In this document: piece by piece, positions 11,725 to 22,313 of the stretch
Position numbering within the stretch: position 1 is the stretch's first letter
Layout: each line of letters opens with the position of its first letter
Assembly (NCBI GenBank): GCA_024867545.1
Contig: JANFNE010000001.1
Location: 1,364,001-1,428,000 of the forward strand
DNA length: 64,000 nt
Reading direction: 5' to 3'
Source: Phytopythium helicoides
Lineage: Eukaryota > Oomycota > Peronosporomycetes > Pythiales > Pythiaceae
The notes under the pieces: generated by a model
What the model saw: the letters and a program-made list of their open reading frames with translations, nothing else
What the model was told of the DNA's origin: nothing
The model's database searches: none
Position numbers and translations under genes: made by a program

Positions 11725-13293
11725 ATGTCTGTTTTAGTTGGTTGCTTCCTGGCACTCCTTCTTTGCCTACCACTCTTCTACACCGTTTACTTTGCCATCA
11801 CACGAACCGCGATCAAGAAGGTGCCCCATGTGCCTATATTCTCGCTAGACTCTCTCTTAGTTTTGCTGAGGATCGCTCGCAATCCTGGTCGTGTTCATGA
11901 AGTTACCGCTGCAATGTGTCGTCACTTCAGCCCTGCCGTCGCGTTTTCGATTTGGATACCAGGTTGGCGCCGTGACTTGCTCGTGTTGAGCTCACCTGAA
12001 TTATTTGAGGATGTACTAAAACATCAGTTCGAGAATTTCCCGAAGGGTGACTACCAGTGCGACAACATGCGCGACTTGCTTGGCTCCGGGATCTTTGCAG
12101 TCGACGGAATACATTGGAGGCAGCAGCGCAAATCTACAAGCCGGTTGTTTACAGCTCGAGCCCTCCGTGAAAGCATGACAACCGTCATTCACCGTCATTT
12201 GGAGACCCTGATATTTGAATTGGGGAATTTTGCAGACACAACTGCCAGAGCCGCAGTTGATTTGCAGGAGCTTCTAAATCAGTTCACTTTCGAAGTCTTC
12301 GCGGAGATTGGCTTTGGCATCGAAGCAACTTCGGGTCGGAGAGCGTCGGGGAACAACCATGTCACGACCTCTTTAGCTTGTAAGTTCCAGAAAGCGTTCG
12401 ATAGCGCGCAGAGAGCGATAGCTCTTCGTTTTGTCCGCCCAGTGTGGTTCTGGAAGCTCCAGAGGTGGCTCAATGCTGGGTTAGAAAGGCAACTGAAGCG
12501 AGATTTGGCCACGTTTAATACGGTCTCTGAGACAATGATCACGAGACTGCTAGAGAACCACAAAACATCGAGTCGGGTTACGATTGGATCGCTTTTCCTA
12601 TCCTCCACTGAAGATCAGCATAATACTGCTCGCCAAGTGTATCGACCGGGACTTCGCGATGCTGTGGTCAACTTTATGCTAGCAGGTCGCGACACATCAG
12701 CGCAAACGCTTTCCTGGTTTTTCTATTGCCTGTCCAGACACCCAGAAGTTGAAGACAAAATCCGCCAAGAGCTTCAGCATACATCAGCAACGCTAAATCC
12801 GCACAACGACGAGAATGAAGCAGAATATGATCAATTTTACTTGGAGGCTGCAATTCGCGAAACGCTGCGCCTCTATCCTCCAGTTCCTTTCACAACTAAG
12901 GATGCAACAATCGACACAGTTCTCTCAGACGGAACCATTGTGCGGGCTGGAACAACCGTGGGCCTTGCATTTTACGCGATGGGTCGCAATCGGCACGTGT
13001 GGGGCAATGACGCAGACGTTTTCAAGCCTGAGCGCTGGCTAGATGAGTCCTCTGGCTCACTGAAGCTGAAGAATGTGTCGGCTTTCAAGTTTACAGCATT
13101 CAACGCAGGTCCACGAACATGCCTGGGCATGAAGCTAGCAATGCTCGAGATGAAAGCTGTCGCGGCAGCGCTGTTGGGCTCGTTTCGCTTCGAGATTGCA
13201 TTGGGAGGTCAAATCTCGAAAGAATGTGAACCAGAGTTAGGACTGACCATGCCCATTCGTGGTGGTCTTCACGTCCACCTCTTTCGATTGTAG
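11725..13293 (+). CDS. Cytochrome P450, CYP86/CYP52-like, intact parent of the array's plus-strand copies
   Basis: 522 residues, single exon, ATG 11725 to TAG 13293. N-terminal transmembrane anchor (about 3-28), C-helix WRQQRK, I-helix AGRDTSAQTLSW with Asp323-Thr324, ExxR, FKPERW, haem loop FNAGPRTCLG with Cys466. It is the only full-length copy of this subtype here: from 12306 onward its 3' part recurs four times downstream in truncated form. The downstream copies share replacements relative to it (for example ASNEDPHNTAHQQ against SSTEDQHNTARQV), so it diverged before the later amplification. Confidence 0.93.
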   Translation: MSVLVGCFLALLLCLPLFYTVYFAITRTAIKKVPHVPIFSLDSLLVLLRIARNPGRVHEVTAAMCRHFSPAVAFSIWIPGWRRDLLVLSSPELFEDVLKHQFENFPKGDYQCDNMRDLLGSGIFAVDGIHWRQQRKSTSRLFTARALRESMTTVIHRHLETLIFELGNFADTTARAAVDLQELLNQFTFEVFAEIGFGIEATSGRRASGNNHVTTSLACKFQKAFDSAQRAIALRFVRPVWFWKLQRWLNAGLERQLKRDLATFNTVSETMITRLLENHKTSSRVTIGSLFLSSTEDQHNTARQVYRPGLRDAVVNFMLAGRDTSAQTLSWFFYCLSRHPEVEDKIRQELQHTSATLNPHNDENEAEYDQFYLEAAIRETLRLYPPVPFTTKDATIDTVLSDGTIVRAGTTVGLAFYAMGRNRHVWGNDADVFKPERWLDESSGSLKLKNVSAFKFTAFNAGPRTCLGMKLAMLEMKAVAAALLGSFRFEIALGGQISKECEPELGLTMPIRGGLHVHLFRL

Positions 13294-13426
13294 CAGAGGC
13301 GGTGAGCATTTAGCTACAGTAGAGTAAGAAGCGATGATGGATCCATTTCATATACCAAAGGCACTCTGACTCCAGGTGATGCCCATTCTTCGTTTCTCAA
13401 CTAGCAAAAAGAAAATGCGCCTGAGC

Positions 13427-15061
13427 TCACGACTTGGTAACCTTGACGAAGAAAGACTCGGGTTGCATCGGGAGTGTCAGCGTGAACGAGTACTTGACTC
13501 GCTCGGGATTCTCGACTTCAAAGTGGAACGCGCGGAGCAGAGCAGCTGCGACCACTTTGAGCTCTAGCAAGGCGATGGCCTCTCCGAGGCAGCGGCGAGG
13601 ACCAGCATTGAATACTGGGTATTGCGAGGCCGAGACCTGGCGAAGTCGACCGTCAACTAGCCACCGCTCTGGCTTGAACTCCTCCGCATCGGCACCCCAC
13701 ACAGACTCCATCCGCGCCATGGCGTAAAACGCCAAGAAGACCGTCGATCCCTCTGGAATGAGCGTCTCTCCATCGATGATTACATCTTCCGCTGCGTCCT
13801 TTGTAGACGCCGGAACCGGAGGGTGGAGTCGCAGAGTCTCTCGGATCACCGCATCCAAGTAAGGTAGCGCTGCGACCTGAGCCACAGTGGGACTACTTGA
13901 TCATCTGTTCCATCGGGGTGAGAGTCCTTGTTGTAGACTGAGGAGGAAATCGGCGGGAGCTCCTTCCGGAGCTCTTCACGGATCTTGGCTTCGACTTCAG
14001 GATGCTGGTGAAGGCGAAGGATAAGCCAACAGAGTGCCTGGGCGATGGGATCGCGACCTGCGATCATGAAGTTGACGACGGCGTCACGGAGGAACAGCGC
14101 ACTCTGCTCGTAGTCGACGTCAAAGACCTCGCTCTCCTCTCCATCTCCTTGCTTCTTGGCTCCCAAGAAGAGCGTCACGATGTTCTTCTCATTCATCGCT
14201 GCGCCTTCAGCGCGCTTCGCCAATGTGTCCTGGATGATGCCAAGCACCGTGGCGTCCACAATCGATAGACAGTGGCGCAGCTCTCTCTCACTGCCGACGT
14301 TGAGCCACCGCTTGACCTTCCAGAGCCACTGCGGCTGCACGAAGCGCATGGCGATAGCGTGATGAGCTCCGTCGAATGCCAACTGAAACGGATGTTCCTC
14401 TTCGGTATTGCTCTGCTGAGACCTCAGGCGAAGACCGAAACCCATGTCCACGAACGCCTCCATCGTGAACCGCTGCATGACTCGGAACAGGTCGAAGCTC
14501 TTGTCTCCACTCTTGGCAGCCAGGTCTCCGAGCAGCACCCCCGTGTGGAAGCGCATGGTGGTGGCCATGGCTTCACGCAGCGGCGGGATCACTCTTGCCG
14601 CGATCTTGCGTTGTCTCGCCCACTGACCGCCGTCCACCGCATGGATGCCGAGCCCAAAGAGGTCGCGGAAGATGGCGCGCTGGAAGTCGCCCTTGGGGAA
14701 GCTGTCGTGGTGGGTCTGCAGCACCAGCTCCACGTCCTTCGGTCGCGAGACGACCTGTGATCCTCGGCAGCCCGAACGCGATGAGCGAGAACGGAGCGCT
14801 GGACGTGTGACGGACGGCGTCCTGCAGCCAGTCGTGGAACCTCGGGGCGTTCCAGAGCAGGTCGACCGTGTGCACGAGTCGAACGAGCAGCGTGGGCATT
14901 GGCAGCCATCGAGGAGCGATGGACCGCCGAGGGTCGAGAGGAGCAGCAGGCTGCGCTGGCAGCTTGTGCTTCGTGGCGCTTCGAAGTGGGACGGCGAGGG
15001 CGAGCAGGGCGACAGCTCCAGCCAGCAGCACCAACTGCGGCGGCGTCATTGGCAGCGGCAT
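13427..15061 (-). pseudogene. Cytochrome P450, minus-strand array copy A, two compensating frameshifts
   Basis: Same gene as the intact copies at 17850, 22314, 26765 and 31125. Against these it lacks one A at about 13891 (GGGACT for GGGAACT) and has one extra C at about 14754, so three overlapping reading frames cover one 545-codon gene; total length is unchanged from copy C. Start taken at ATG 15061 (MPLPMTPPQ), as in copy C. C-terminus reads VTKS rather than VIKP. I-helix AGRDPIAQ, ExxR ETLR, haem loop FNAGPRRCLG. Tail-to-tail with the full plus-strand P450, 133 bp between stops. Assembly error is a live alternative to true decay. Confidence 0.85.
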
Positions 15062-15110
15062 CGCCACGGAGGAAGCAGCGTCAGGAGAGGCTTGGAGGGA
15101 AAAGCTGGAA

Positions 15111-15143
15111 TGGCGTCGAGATGGCGTCGAGATGGCGTCGGGA
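15111..15143. repeat. 11-bp minisatellite 5' of P450 copy A
   Basis: Three copies of an 11-mer tggcgtcg(a/g)ga between the zinc-finger and P450 genes. The same block has three copies in units B-D and four in unit E (32819-32862). Confidence 0.8.
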
Positions 15144-15347
15144 TGGATGGACGAGTCCAGCACAGCGCGAAGAAGAGCTCCGCTGGGTGGTCGCCCGCGG
15201 ATCGCGCCAGGAGGCGCTTCAACGTGAGCATCATGCATGGGTCGGTGCGTCCCACTGCGCTGTGCGCATCGAGTCATTCCACACGTAACATTCGTCATAG
15301 CCACTACTTTCTCCACGCCACACGCACGGCCACTCCTCATACATAGC

Positions 15348-15830
15348 TCAGCACTGCAGGCTGCGACCGACGGTCTTGGAGTGGCGGACGCAGCAGCCGA
15401 GGCGCTGGGCCCACTTGGCGCAGTCGGGCACGGCGCACCGCGTGCCTCCGCCGTGCGTCCTGCAGCGGCCCTTGGAGATGGCGCCCTTGTCGCACGCCGG
15501 GTGCTTGCAGCGCGCGCCGCCGCCGTGCGACTTGCACACGCCTCGCGACTGCACGGGGCGGAAGCAGCCGGCCACCGTGCACAGCTTGAGCCCCTTGTGG
15601 ATGACGCACTTGCTCGCTCCGACGCGCACGGCCCGCAGACACCCCGTGACGGCGCACACCTCGTCCGGACTCGTCGCGATCTTGACGCTCAGCGGGGACA
15701 GCGAGGCGAGCGCCGTCGTGTCCGCCTCGGCTCGCGGTATTGGCGACAGCAGCGCTGGACGCGTCTCCACCTGCTGGCTCGTCGAGGCGTCTGACGTCAG
15801 CAGCATGAGCTTGAATTGCACGATGAGCAT
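15348..15830 (-). CDS. HGGG zinc-finger repeat protein, copy A (WRKY19-like label in oomycetes)
   Basis: 160 residues. After about 55 residues of Ser/Thr-rich lead come four tandem units of about 25 residues with pattern C-x4-C-x(8-10)-C-x2-H followed by GGG (for example CKSHGGGARCKHPAC). Such units are known from oomycete proteins labelled WRKY19-like and should bind zinc; a nuclear regulatory role is inference. No WRKY domain is present. The N-terminus (MLIVQFKLMLLTSD) is formed at a rearrangement junction: in unit E the same gene begins MDVSRLLNPLPALDAAESL and joins this sequence at MLLTSDAS. It lies 286 bp upstream of the P450 on the same strand. Confidence 0.75.
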   Translation of the reverse strand: MLIVQFKLMLLTSDASTSQQVETRPALLSPIPRAEADTTALASLSPLSVKIATSPDEVCAVTGCLRAVRVGASKCVIHKGLKLCTVAGCFRPVQSRGVCKSHGGGARCKHPACDKGAISKGRCRTHGGGTRCAVPDCAKWAQRLGCCVRHSKTVGRSLQC

Positions 15831-16724
15831 CGGACGGCGCTCGTGCCGAACGAATTGGTCACGTCGTTAGCGCCGACCTGTCAGGCCATGCTGCAAGCCA
15901 TTATGAGCATCGGACGACTGCAGGCTCCAAACCATTGTTTGGAGTGCGCAAGAAAAAAAGCCTTATGTTGGTACTTTGGAAATGGAAGATTCGGCAAGAT
16001 TCATGAAAAAATTCGCACAAGTTTTATTTCAAGCGCCAACATACAATTCTACAGTGTGCCCACCAAAAAACCTCAGAATTAGCGGTTTTCGGCATAAAGA
16101 TTACGAACATTCTCAAACCAGCTAATTCTTAGCTTTTCTAGTAAAACCGCTGCGAGGGATAGGGAAGGGGTAGGGATTGAATCGAGTCGATCAACCTTGG
16201 GCATTTTTTCGGCATAAAGATTACGCGCGCTGCGAGGGTATAGTTGAAGTGCATCGAATCAACCTTGGGCATTTTATGATTGAAGCCTCACAACGCGATT
16301 TTCCTCGCAACCACCACCATGCATTTCGCTGCGCTTCACGCCATTGAGCCTCGCCCGGGCACCAGCAAACGTCCCGTTGGTGTCGACGACGATCTCGCCG
16401 CTCCTCGAGCAGTCTCAGCGGGAGTACGAGCGCGAGCAGAAGGAGATTGAGCAGAATGAGCTCCGGCTGCAGAGAAAGCGTCGTCATGCTCAGAGTATAT
16501 AATGCAGGAAGAGTATAATTAGTAGATGTCCCAGCTCCAGCACTAGCACAATTCGATATTGCAGCAGCAGCACCACCAGTAGCAGCACCAGCACCAGCAG
16601 CAGTAGCTCGTGCCGCACCCAGGCCAACGAGTCGATCTGCCCTAAGCCCCATGCCAAGCTTCCCGTCCAGATTCAAATGAAGGCCTGCGCTAAGCTGCCC
16701 ATCAAGATGCCCGATCTCCCGTTC
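15831..16724. repeat. Array spacer A-B
   Basis: About 0.9 kb, repeated in each junction. It contains an AT-rich part with two imperfect direct copies of ttttcggcataaagattacg and of atcaaccttgggcatttt (16085-16274), a short coiled-coil-like ORF region, CAG-rich sequence (16560-16610), and a segment ending exactly where truncated P450 begins. It matches neither the left nor the right flank of the array, so it came from a third locus or predates the flanks. No intact gene is seen. Confidence 0.7.
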
Positions 16725-17716
16725 AGATTGGCTTTGGCATCGAAGCAACTTCGGGCCGAAAAGCGTCGGGGGACAACCTTGTCACGATTTCTTTAGCTTG
16801 TCAGTTCCAGAAAGCGTTCGATAGCGCGCAGAGAGTGATAGCTCTTCGTTTTGTCCGCCCGGTGTGGTTCTGGAAGCTCCAGAGGTGGCTCAATGCTGGG
16901 TTAGAAAGGCAACTGAAGCTAGATTTGGCCACGATTAATACGGTCTCTGAGACAATGATCACGAGACTGCTAGAGGACCACAAAGCATCGAGTCGAGTTA
17001 CGATCGCATCGCTTTTCCTAGCCTCCAATGAGGATCCGCATAACACTGCTCACCAGCAAGCGAATCGACTGGGACTTCGCGATGCTGTGGTCAACTTTAT
17101 GCTGGCAGGTCGCGACACATCTGCGCAGACGCTTTCCTGGTTTTTCTATTGCCTGTCCAGACACCCAGAAGTTGAAGACAGAATCCGCAAAGAGCTTCGG
17201 CGTACTTCACCAATGCCAAGTTCGCACAACGACGGGAACGAAGCAGAATATGATCGAATATACTTGGAGGCTGCAATTCGCGAAACGCTGCGTCTCTATC
17301 CTCCGGTTCCTTTCACAACAAAGGATGCATCAATCGACACAGTTCTCTCGGACGGAACCATTGTGCGAGCTGGAACAACCGTGGGCCTTGCATTCTACGC
17401 GATGGGTCGCAATCGGAACGTGTGGGGCAATGACGCAGACGTCTTCAAGCCTGAGCGCTGGCTTCATGAGTCCTCCGGCTCACTGAAGCTGAAGAATGTG
17501 TCGGCTTTCAAGTTCACAGCATTCAACGCAGGTCCACGAACATGCCTGGGCATGAAGCTAGCAATGCTCGAGATGAAAGCTGTAGCGGCAGCGCTGTTGA
17601 GCTCGTTTCGCTTCGAGATTGCATTGGGAAGTCAAATCTCGAAAGAATGTGAGCCAGAGTTAGGACTGACCATGCCCATTCGTGGTGGTCTTCACGTCCA
17701 CCTCTTTCGATTGTAG
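16725..17716 (+). pseudogene. P450, 5'-truncated plus-strand copy B
   Basis: Corresponds to the 3' part of the P450 at 11725-13293, from IGFGIEATSGR to the end. About 190 N-terminal residues (anchor, hinge, C-helix) are missing and the sequence is fused to array spacer. An in-frame TAA lies about 50 bp upstream of the junction and there is no P450 start. The retained part is undamaged: AGRDTSAQ, ETLR, FKPERW, FNAGPRTCLG. Without B- and C-helices it cannot fold as a P450. The clean frame suggests recent duplication, gene conversion or some use of the transcript. Confidence 0.88.
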
Positions 17717-17849
17717 CCGACATGGTGGTGAGCATTTAGCTATAGTAGAGTAAGATGCGATGAATCCATTTCAAATACCAAAGGCACTCTGACTCCAGGT
17801 GATGCCCATTCTTCGTTTCTCAACTAGCAAAAAGAAAATGCGCCAGAGC

Positions 17850-19487
17850 TCACGGCTTGATAACCTTGACGAAGAAAGACTCGGGTTGCATCGGGAGTGT
17901 CAGCGTGAACGAGTACTTGACTCGCTCGGGATTCTCGACTTCAAAGTGGAACGCGCGGAGCAGAGCAGCTGCGACCACCTTGAGCTCCAGCAGGGCGATG
18001 GCCTCTCCGAGGCAGCGGCGAGGACCAGCATTGAACACTGGGTATTGCGAGGCCGAGACCTGGCGAAGTCGACCGTCAACTAGCCACCGTTCTGGCTTGA
18101 ACTCCTCAGCATCGACACCCCACACAGACTCCATCCGCGCCATGGCGTAAAACGCCAAGAAGACCGTCGATCCCTCTGGAATGAGCGTCTCTCCATCGAT
18201 GATTACATCTTCCGCTGCGTCCTTTGTAGACGCCGGAACCGGAGGGTGGAGTCGCAGAGTCTCTCGGATCACCGCATCCAAGTAAGGTAGCGCTGCGACC
18301 TGAGCCACAGTGGGAACTACTTGATCATCTGTTCCATCGGGGTGAGAGTCCTTGTTGTAGACTGAGGAGGAAATCGGCGGGAGCTCCTTCTGGAGCTCTT
18401 CACGGATCTTGGCTTCGACTTCAGGATGCTGGTGAAGGCGAAGGATAAGCCAACAGAGTGCCTGGGCGATGGGATCGCGACCTGCGATCATGAAGTTGAC
18501 GACGGCGTCACGGAGGAACAGCGCACTCTGCTCGTAGTCGACGTCAAAGACCTCGCTCTCCTCTCCATCTCCTTGCTTCTTGGCTCCCAAGAAGAGCGTC
18601 ACGATGTTCTTCTCATTCATCGCTGCGCCTTCAGCGCGCTTCGCCAATGTGTCCTGGATGATGCCAAGCACCGTGGCGTCCACAATCGATAGACAGTGGC
18701 GCAGCTCTCTCTCACTGCCGACGTTGAGCCACCGCTTGACCTTCCAGAGCCACTGCGGCTGCACGAAGCGCATGGCGATAGCGTGATGAGCTCCGTCGAA
18801 TGCCAACTGAAACGGATGTTCCTCTTCGGTGTTGCTCTGCTGAGACCTCAGGCGAAGACCGAAACCCATGTCCACGAACGCCTCCATCGTGAACCGCTGC
18901 ATGACTCGGAACAGGTCGAAGCTCTTGTCTCCGCTCTTGGCAGCCAGGTCTCCGAGCAGCACCCCCGTGTGGAAGCGCATGGTGGTGGCCATGGCTTCAC
19001 GCAGTGGCGGGATCACTCTTGCCGCGATCTTGCGTTGTCTCGCCCACTGGCCGCCGTCCACCGCATGGATGCCGAGCCCAAAGAGGTCGCGGAAGATGGC
19101 GCGCTGGAAGTCGCCCTTGGGGAAGCTGTCGTGGTGGGTCTGCAGCACCAGCTCCACGTCCTTCGGTCGCGAGACGACTGTGATCCTCGGCAGCCCGAAC
19201 GCGATGAGCGAGAATGGAGCGCTGGACGTGTGACGGACGGCGTCCTGCAGCCAGTCGTGGAACCTCGGGGCGTTCCAGAGCAGGTCGACCGTGTGCACGA
19301 GTCGAACGAGCAGCGTGGGCATCGGCAGCCATCGAGGAGCGATGGACCGCCGAGGGTCGAGAGGAGCAGCAGGCTGCGCTGGCAGCAGCTTGTGCTTCGT
19401 GGCGCTTCGAAGTGGGACGGCGAGGGCGAGCAGGGCGACAGCTCCAGCCAGCAGCACCAACTGCGGCGGCGTCATTTGCGACTGCAT
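17850..19487 (-). CDS. Cytochrome P450, minus-strand array copy B, intact
   Basis: 545 residues from ATG 19487 (MQSQMTPPQ). The frame stays open upstream to 19628, but that part runs through the 11-bp minisatellite and is not shared between copies, so the shorter start is preferred. Leu/Val anchor at residues 8-25, C-helix WARQRK, K-helix ETLR, FKPERW, haem loop FNAGPRRCLG with Cys492. I-helix is AGRDPIAQ: the Thr normally paired with the Asp for oxygen activation is Pro339. That change is in all five copies, so it is not an error. Activity may be altered. Stops of this gene and the plus-strand copy are 133 bp apart. Confidence 0.92.
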   Translation of the reverse strand: MQSQMTPPQLVLLAGAVALLALAVPLRSATKHKLLPAQPAAPLDPRRSIAPRWLPMPTLLVRLVHTVDLLWNAPRFHDWLQDAVRHTSSAPFSLIAFGLPRITVVSRPKDVELVLQTHHDSFPKGDFQRAIFRDLFGLGIHAVDGGQWARQRKIAARVIPPLREAMATTMRFHTGVLLGDLAAKSGDKSFDLFRVMQRFTMEAFVDMGFGLRLRSQQSNTEEEHPFQLAFDGAHHAIAMRFVQPQWLWKVKRWLNVGSERELRHCLSIVDATVLGIIQDTLAKRAEGAAMNEKNIVTLFLGAKKQGDGEESEVFDVDYEQSALFLRDAVVNFMIAGRDPIAQALCWLILRLHQHPEVEAKIREELQKELPPISSSVYNKDSHPDGTDDQVVPTVAQVAALPYLDAVIRETLRLHPPVPASTKDAAEDVIIDGETLIPEGSTVFLAFYAMARMESVWGVDAEEFKPERWLVDGRLRQVSASQYPVFNAGPRRCLGEAIALLELKVVAAALLRAFHFEVENPERVKYSFTLTLPMQPESFFVKVIKP

Positions 19488-19543
19488 CGCCACGAGGCGG
19501 AGCGAGGAAGCAGCGTCTGGAGGCTTGGAGGGAAAAGCTGGAA

Positions 19544-19576
19544 TGGCGTCGGGATGGCGTCGGGATGGCGTCGGGA
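19544..19576. repeat. 11-bp minisatellite, unit B
   Basis: Three copies of tggcgtcggga, the homogenised version of the block in unit A. Confidence 0.75.
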
Positions 19577-19776
19577 AGGATGGATCGAGTCCAGCGCAGC
19601 GAGACGAAGAGCTCCGCTGGGTGGTCACCCACGGATCGCGCCAGAAGGCGCTACAACGTGAGCATCATGCATGGGTCAGTGCGTCCCACTGCGCTGTGCG
19701 CATCGAGTCATTCCACACGTAACATTCGTCATAGCCACTACTTTCTCCACGCACACGCACGGCCACTCCTCATAGC

Positions 19777-20198
19777 TCAGCACTGCAGGCTGCGACCGAC
19801 GGTCTTGGAGTGGCGGACGCAGCAGCCGAGGCGCTGGGCCCACTTGGCGCAGTCGGGCACGGCGCACCGCGTGCCTCCGCCGTGCGTCCTGCAGCGGCCC
19901 TTGGAGATGGCGCCCTTGTCGCACGCCGGGTGCTTGCAGCGCGCGCCACCGCCGTGCGACTTGCACACGCCTCGCGACTGCACGGGGCGGAAGCAGCCGG
20001 CCACCGTGCACAGCTTGAGCCCCTTGTGGATGACGCACTTGCTCGCTCCAACGCGCACGGCCCGCAGACAGCCCGTGACGGCGCACACCTCGTCCGGACT
20101 CGTCGCGATCTTGACGCTCAGCGGGGACAGCGAGGCGAGCGCCGTCGCGTCCGCCTCGGCTCGCAGTATTGGCGACAGCAGCGCTGGACGCGTCTCCA

Positions 20199-20233
<35 letters not shown>

Positions 20234-20289
20234 CTCGTCGAGGCGTCTGACGTCAGCAGCATGAGCTTGAATTGCACGATGAGCCCCAC
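19777..20289 (-). CDS. HGGG zinc-finger repeat protein, copy B with expanded polyQ
   Basis: 170 residues, same as copy A in the zinc-binding units. It differs by a run of 11 Gln after DASTS (CTG triplets on the plus strand, about 20201-20233) where copies A, C and D have two. N-terminus is MGLIVQFKLMLLTSD. An in-frame CAG expansion specific to one of five near-identical copies indicates slippage after the duplication. Confidence 0.75.
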
Positions 20290-21188
20290 AACAGCCGACG
20301 CTCGTGCCGAACGAATTGGTCACGTCGTTAGCGCCGGTCAGGCCATGCTGCAAGCCATTATGAGCATCGGACGACTGCAGGCTCCAAACCATTGTTTGGA
20401 GTGCGCAAGAAAAAAAGCCTTATGTTGGTACTTTGGAAATGGAAGATTCGGCAAGATTCATGAAAAAATTCGCACAAGTTTTATTTCAAGCGCCAACATA
20501 CAATTCTACAGTGTGCCCACCAAAAAACCTCAGAATTAGCGGTTTTCGGCATAAAGATTACGAACATTCTCAAACCAGCTAATTCTTAGCTTTTCTAGTA
20601 AAACCGCGCTGCGAGGGATAGGGAAGGGGTAGGGATTGAATCGAGTCGATCAACCTTGGGCATTTTTTCGGCATAAAGATTACGCGCGCTGCGAGGGTAT
20701 AGTTGAAGTGCATCGAATCAACCTTGGGCATTTTATGATTGAAGCCTCACAACGCGATTTTCCTCGCAACCACCACCATGCATTCGCTGCGCTTCACGCC
20801 GTTGAGCCTCGCCCGGGCACCAGCAAACGCCCCGTTGGTGTCGACGACGATCTCGCCGCTCCTCGAGCAGTCTCAGCGGGAGTACGAGCGCGAGCAGAAG
20901 GAGATTGAGCAGAATGAGCTCCGGCTGCAGAGAAAGCGTCGTCATGCTCAGAGTATATAATGCAGGAAGAGTATAACTAGTAGATGTCCCAGCTCCAGCC
21001 CCAGCACAATACGATACTGCAGCAGCAGCAGCAGCAGCAGCAGTAGCAGCACCAACACTAGCAGCAGTAGCTCGTACCGCCCCCAGGCCAACGAGTCGAT
21101 CTGGCCTAAGCCCCATGCCAAGCTACCCGTCCAGATTCAAATGAAGGCACCCGCTAAGCTCCGCATCAAGATGCCCGATCTCCCGTTC
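20290..21188. repeat. Array spacer B-C
   Basis: Same spacer as A-B with small indels. It contains an uninterrupted run of eight CAG/GCA triplets near 21020-21045 and an open 73-codon frame (20739-20960; SPLLEQSQREYEREQKEIEQ segment) that is shifted in units A and C by one T. Best read as a captured exon fragment, not a gene. Confidence 0.6.
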
Positions 21189-22180
21189 AGATTGGCTTTG
21201 GCATCGAAGCAACTTCGGGCCGAAAAGCGTCGGGGAACAACCTTGTCACGATTTCTTTAGCTTGTCAGTTCCAGAAAGCGTTCGATAGCGCGCAGAGAGT
21301 GATAGCTCTTCGTTTTGTCCGCCCGGTGTGGTTCTGAAAGCTCCAGAGGTGGCTCAATGCTGGGTTAGAAAGGCAACTGAAGCTAGATTTGGCCACGATT
21401 AATACGGTCTCTGAGACAATGATCACGAGACTGCTAGAGGACCACAAAGCATCGAGTCGAGTTACGATCGCATCGCTTTTCCTAGCCTCCAATGAGGATC
21501 CGCATAACACTGCTCACCAACAAGCGAATCGACTGGGACTTCGCGATGCTGTGGTCAACTTTATGCTGGCAGGTCGCGACACATCTGCGCAGACGCTTTC
21601 CTGGTTTTTCTATTGCCTGTCCAGACACCCAGAAGTTGAAGATAGAATCCGCAAAGAGCTTCGGCGTACTTCACCAATGCCAAGTTCGCACAACGACGGG
21701 AACGAAGCAGAATATGATCGAATATACTTGGAGGCTGCAATTCGCGAAACACTGCGTCTCTATCCTCCGGTTCCTTTCACAACAAAGGATGCATCAATCG
21801 ACACAGTTCTCTCGGACGGAACCATTGTGCGAGCTGGAACAACCGTGGGCCTTGCATTCTACGCGATGGGTCGCAATCGGAACGTGTGGGGCAATGACGC
21901 AGACGTCTTCAAGCCTGAGCGCTGGCTTCATGAGTCCTCCGGCTCACTGAAGCTGAAGAATGTGTCGGCTTTCAAGTTCACAGCATTCAACGCAGGTCCA
22001 CGAACATGCCTGGGCATGAAGCTAGCAATGCTCGAGATGAAAGCTGTAGCGGCAGCGCTGTTGAGCTCGTTTCGCTTCGAGATTGCATTGGGAAGTCAAA
22101 TCTCGAAAGAATGTGAGCCAGAGTTAGGACTGACCATGCCCATTCGTGGTGGTCTTCACGTCCACCTCTTTCGATTGTAG
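21189..22180 (+). pseudogene. P450, 5'-truncated plus-strand copy C with internal stop
   Basis: Same truncation point as copy B. In addition the Trp of the conserved VWFWKLQRWL segment is TGA at 21335-21337. I-helix, ExxR and haem loop remain. A pseudogene by both truncation and stop. Confidence 0.93.
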
Positions 22181-22313
22181 CCGACATGGTGGTGAGCATT
22201 TAGCTGCAGTAGAGTAAGATGCGATGAATCCATTTCAAATACCAAAGGCACTCTGACTCCAGGTGATGCCCATTCTTCGTTTCTCAACTAGCAAAAAGAA
22301 AATGCGCCAGAGC

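Noticed and set aside
21335..21337. In-frame TGA in P450 copy C as evidence of a variant genetic code or selenocysteine
   Set aside because: The other four copies have TGG here and other genes use TGA as stop; a simple nonsense change in a truncated copy.
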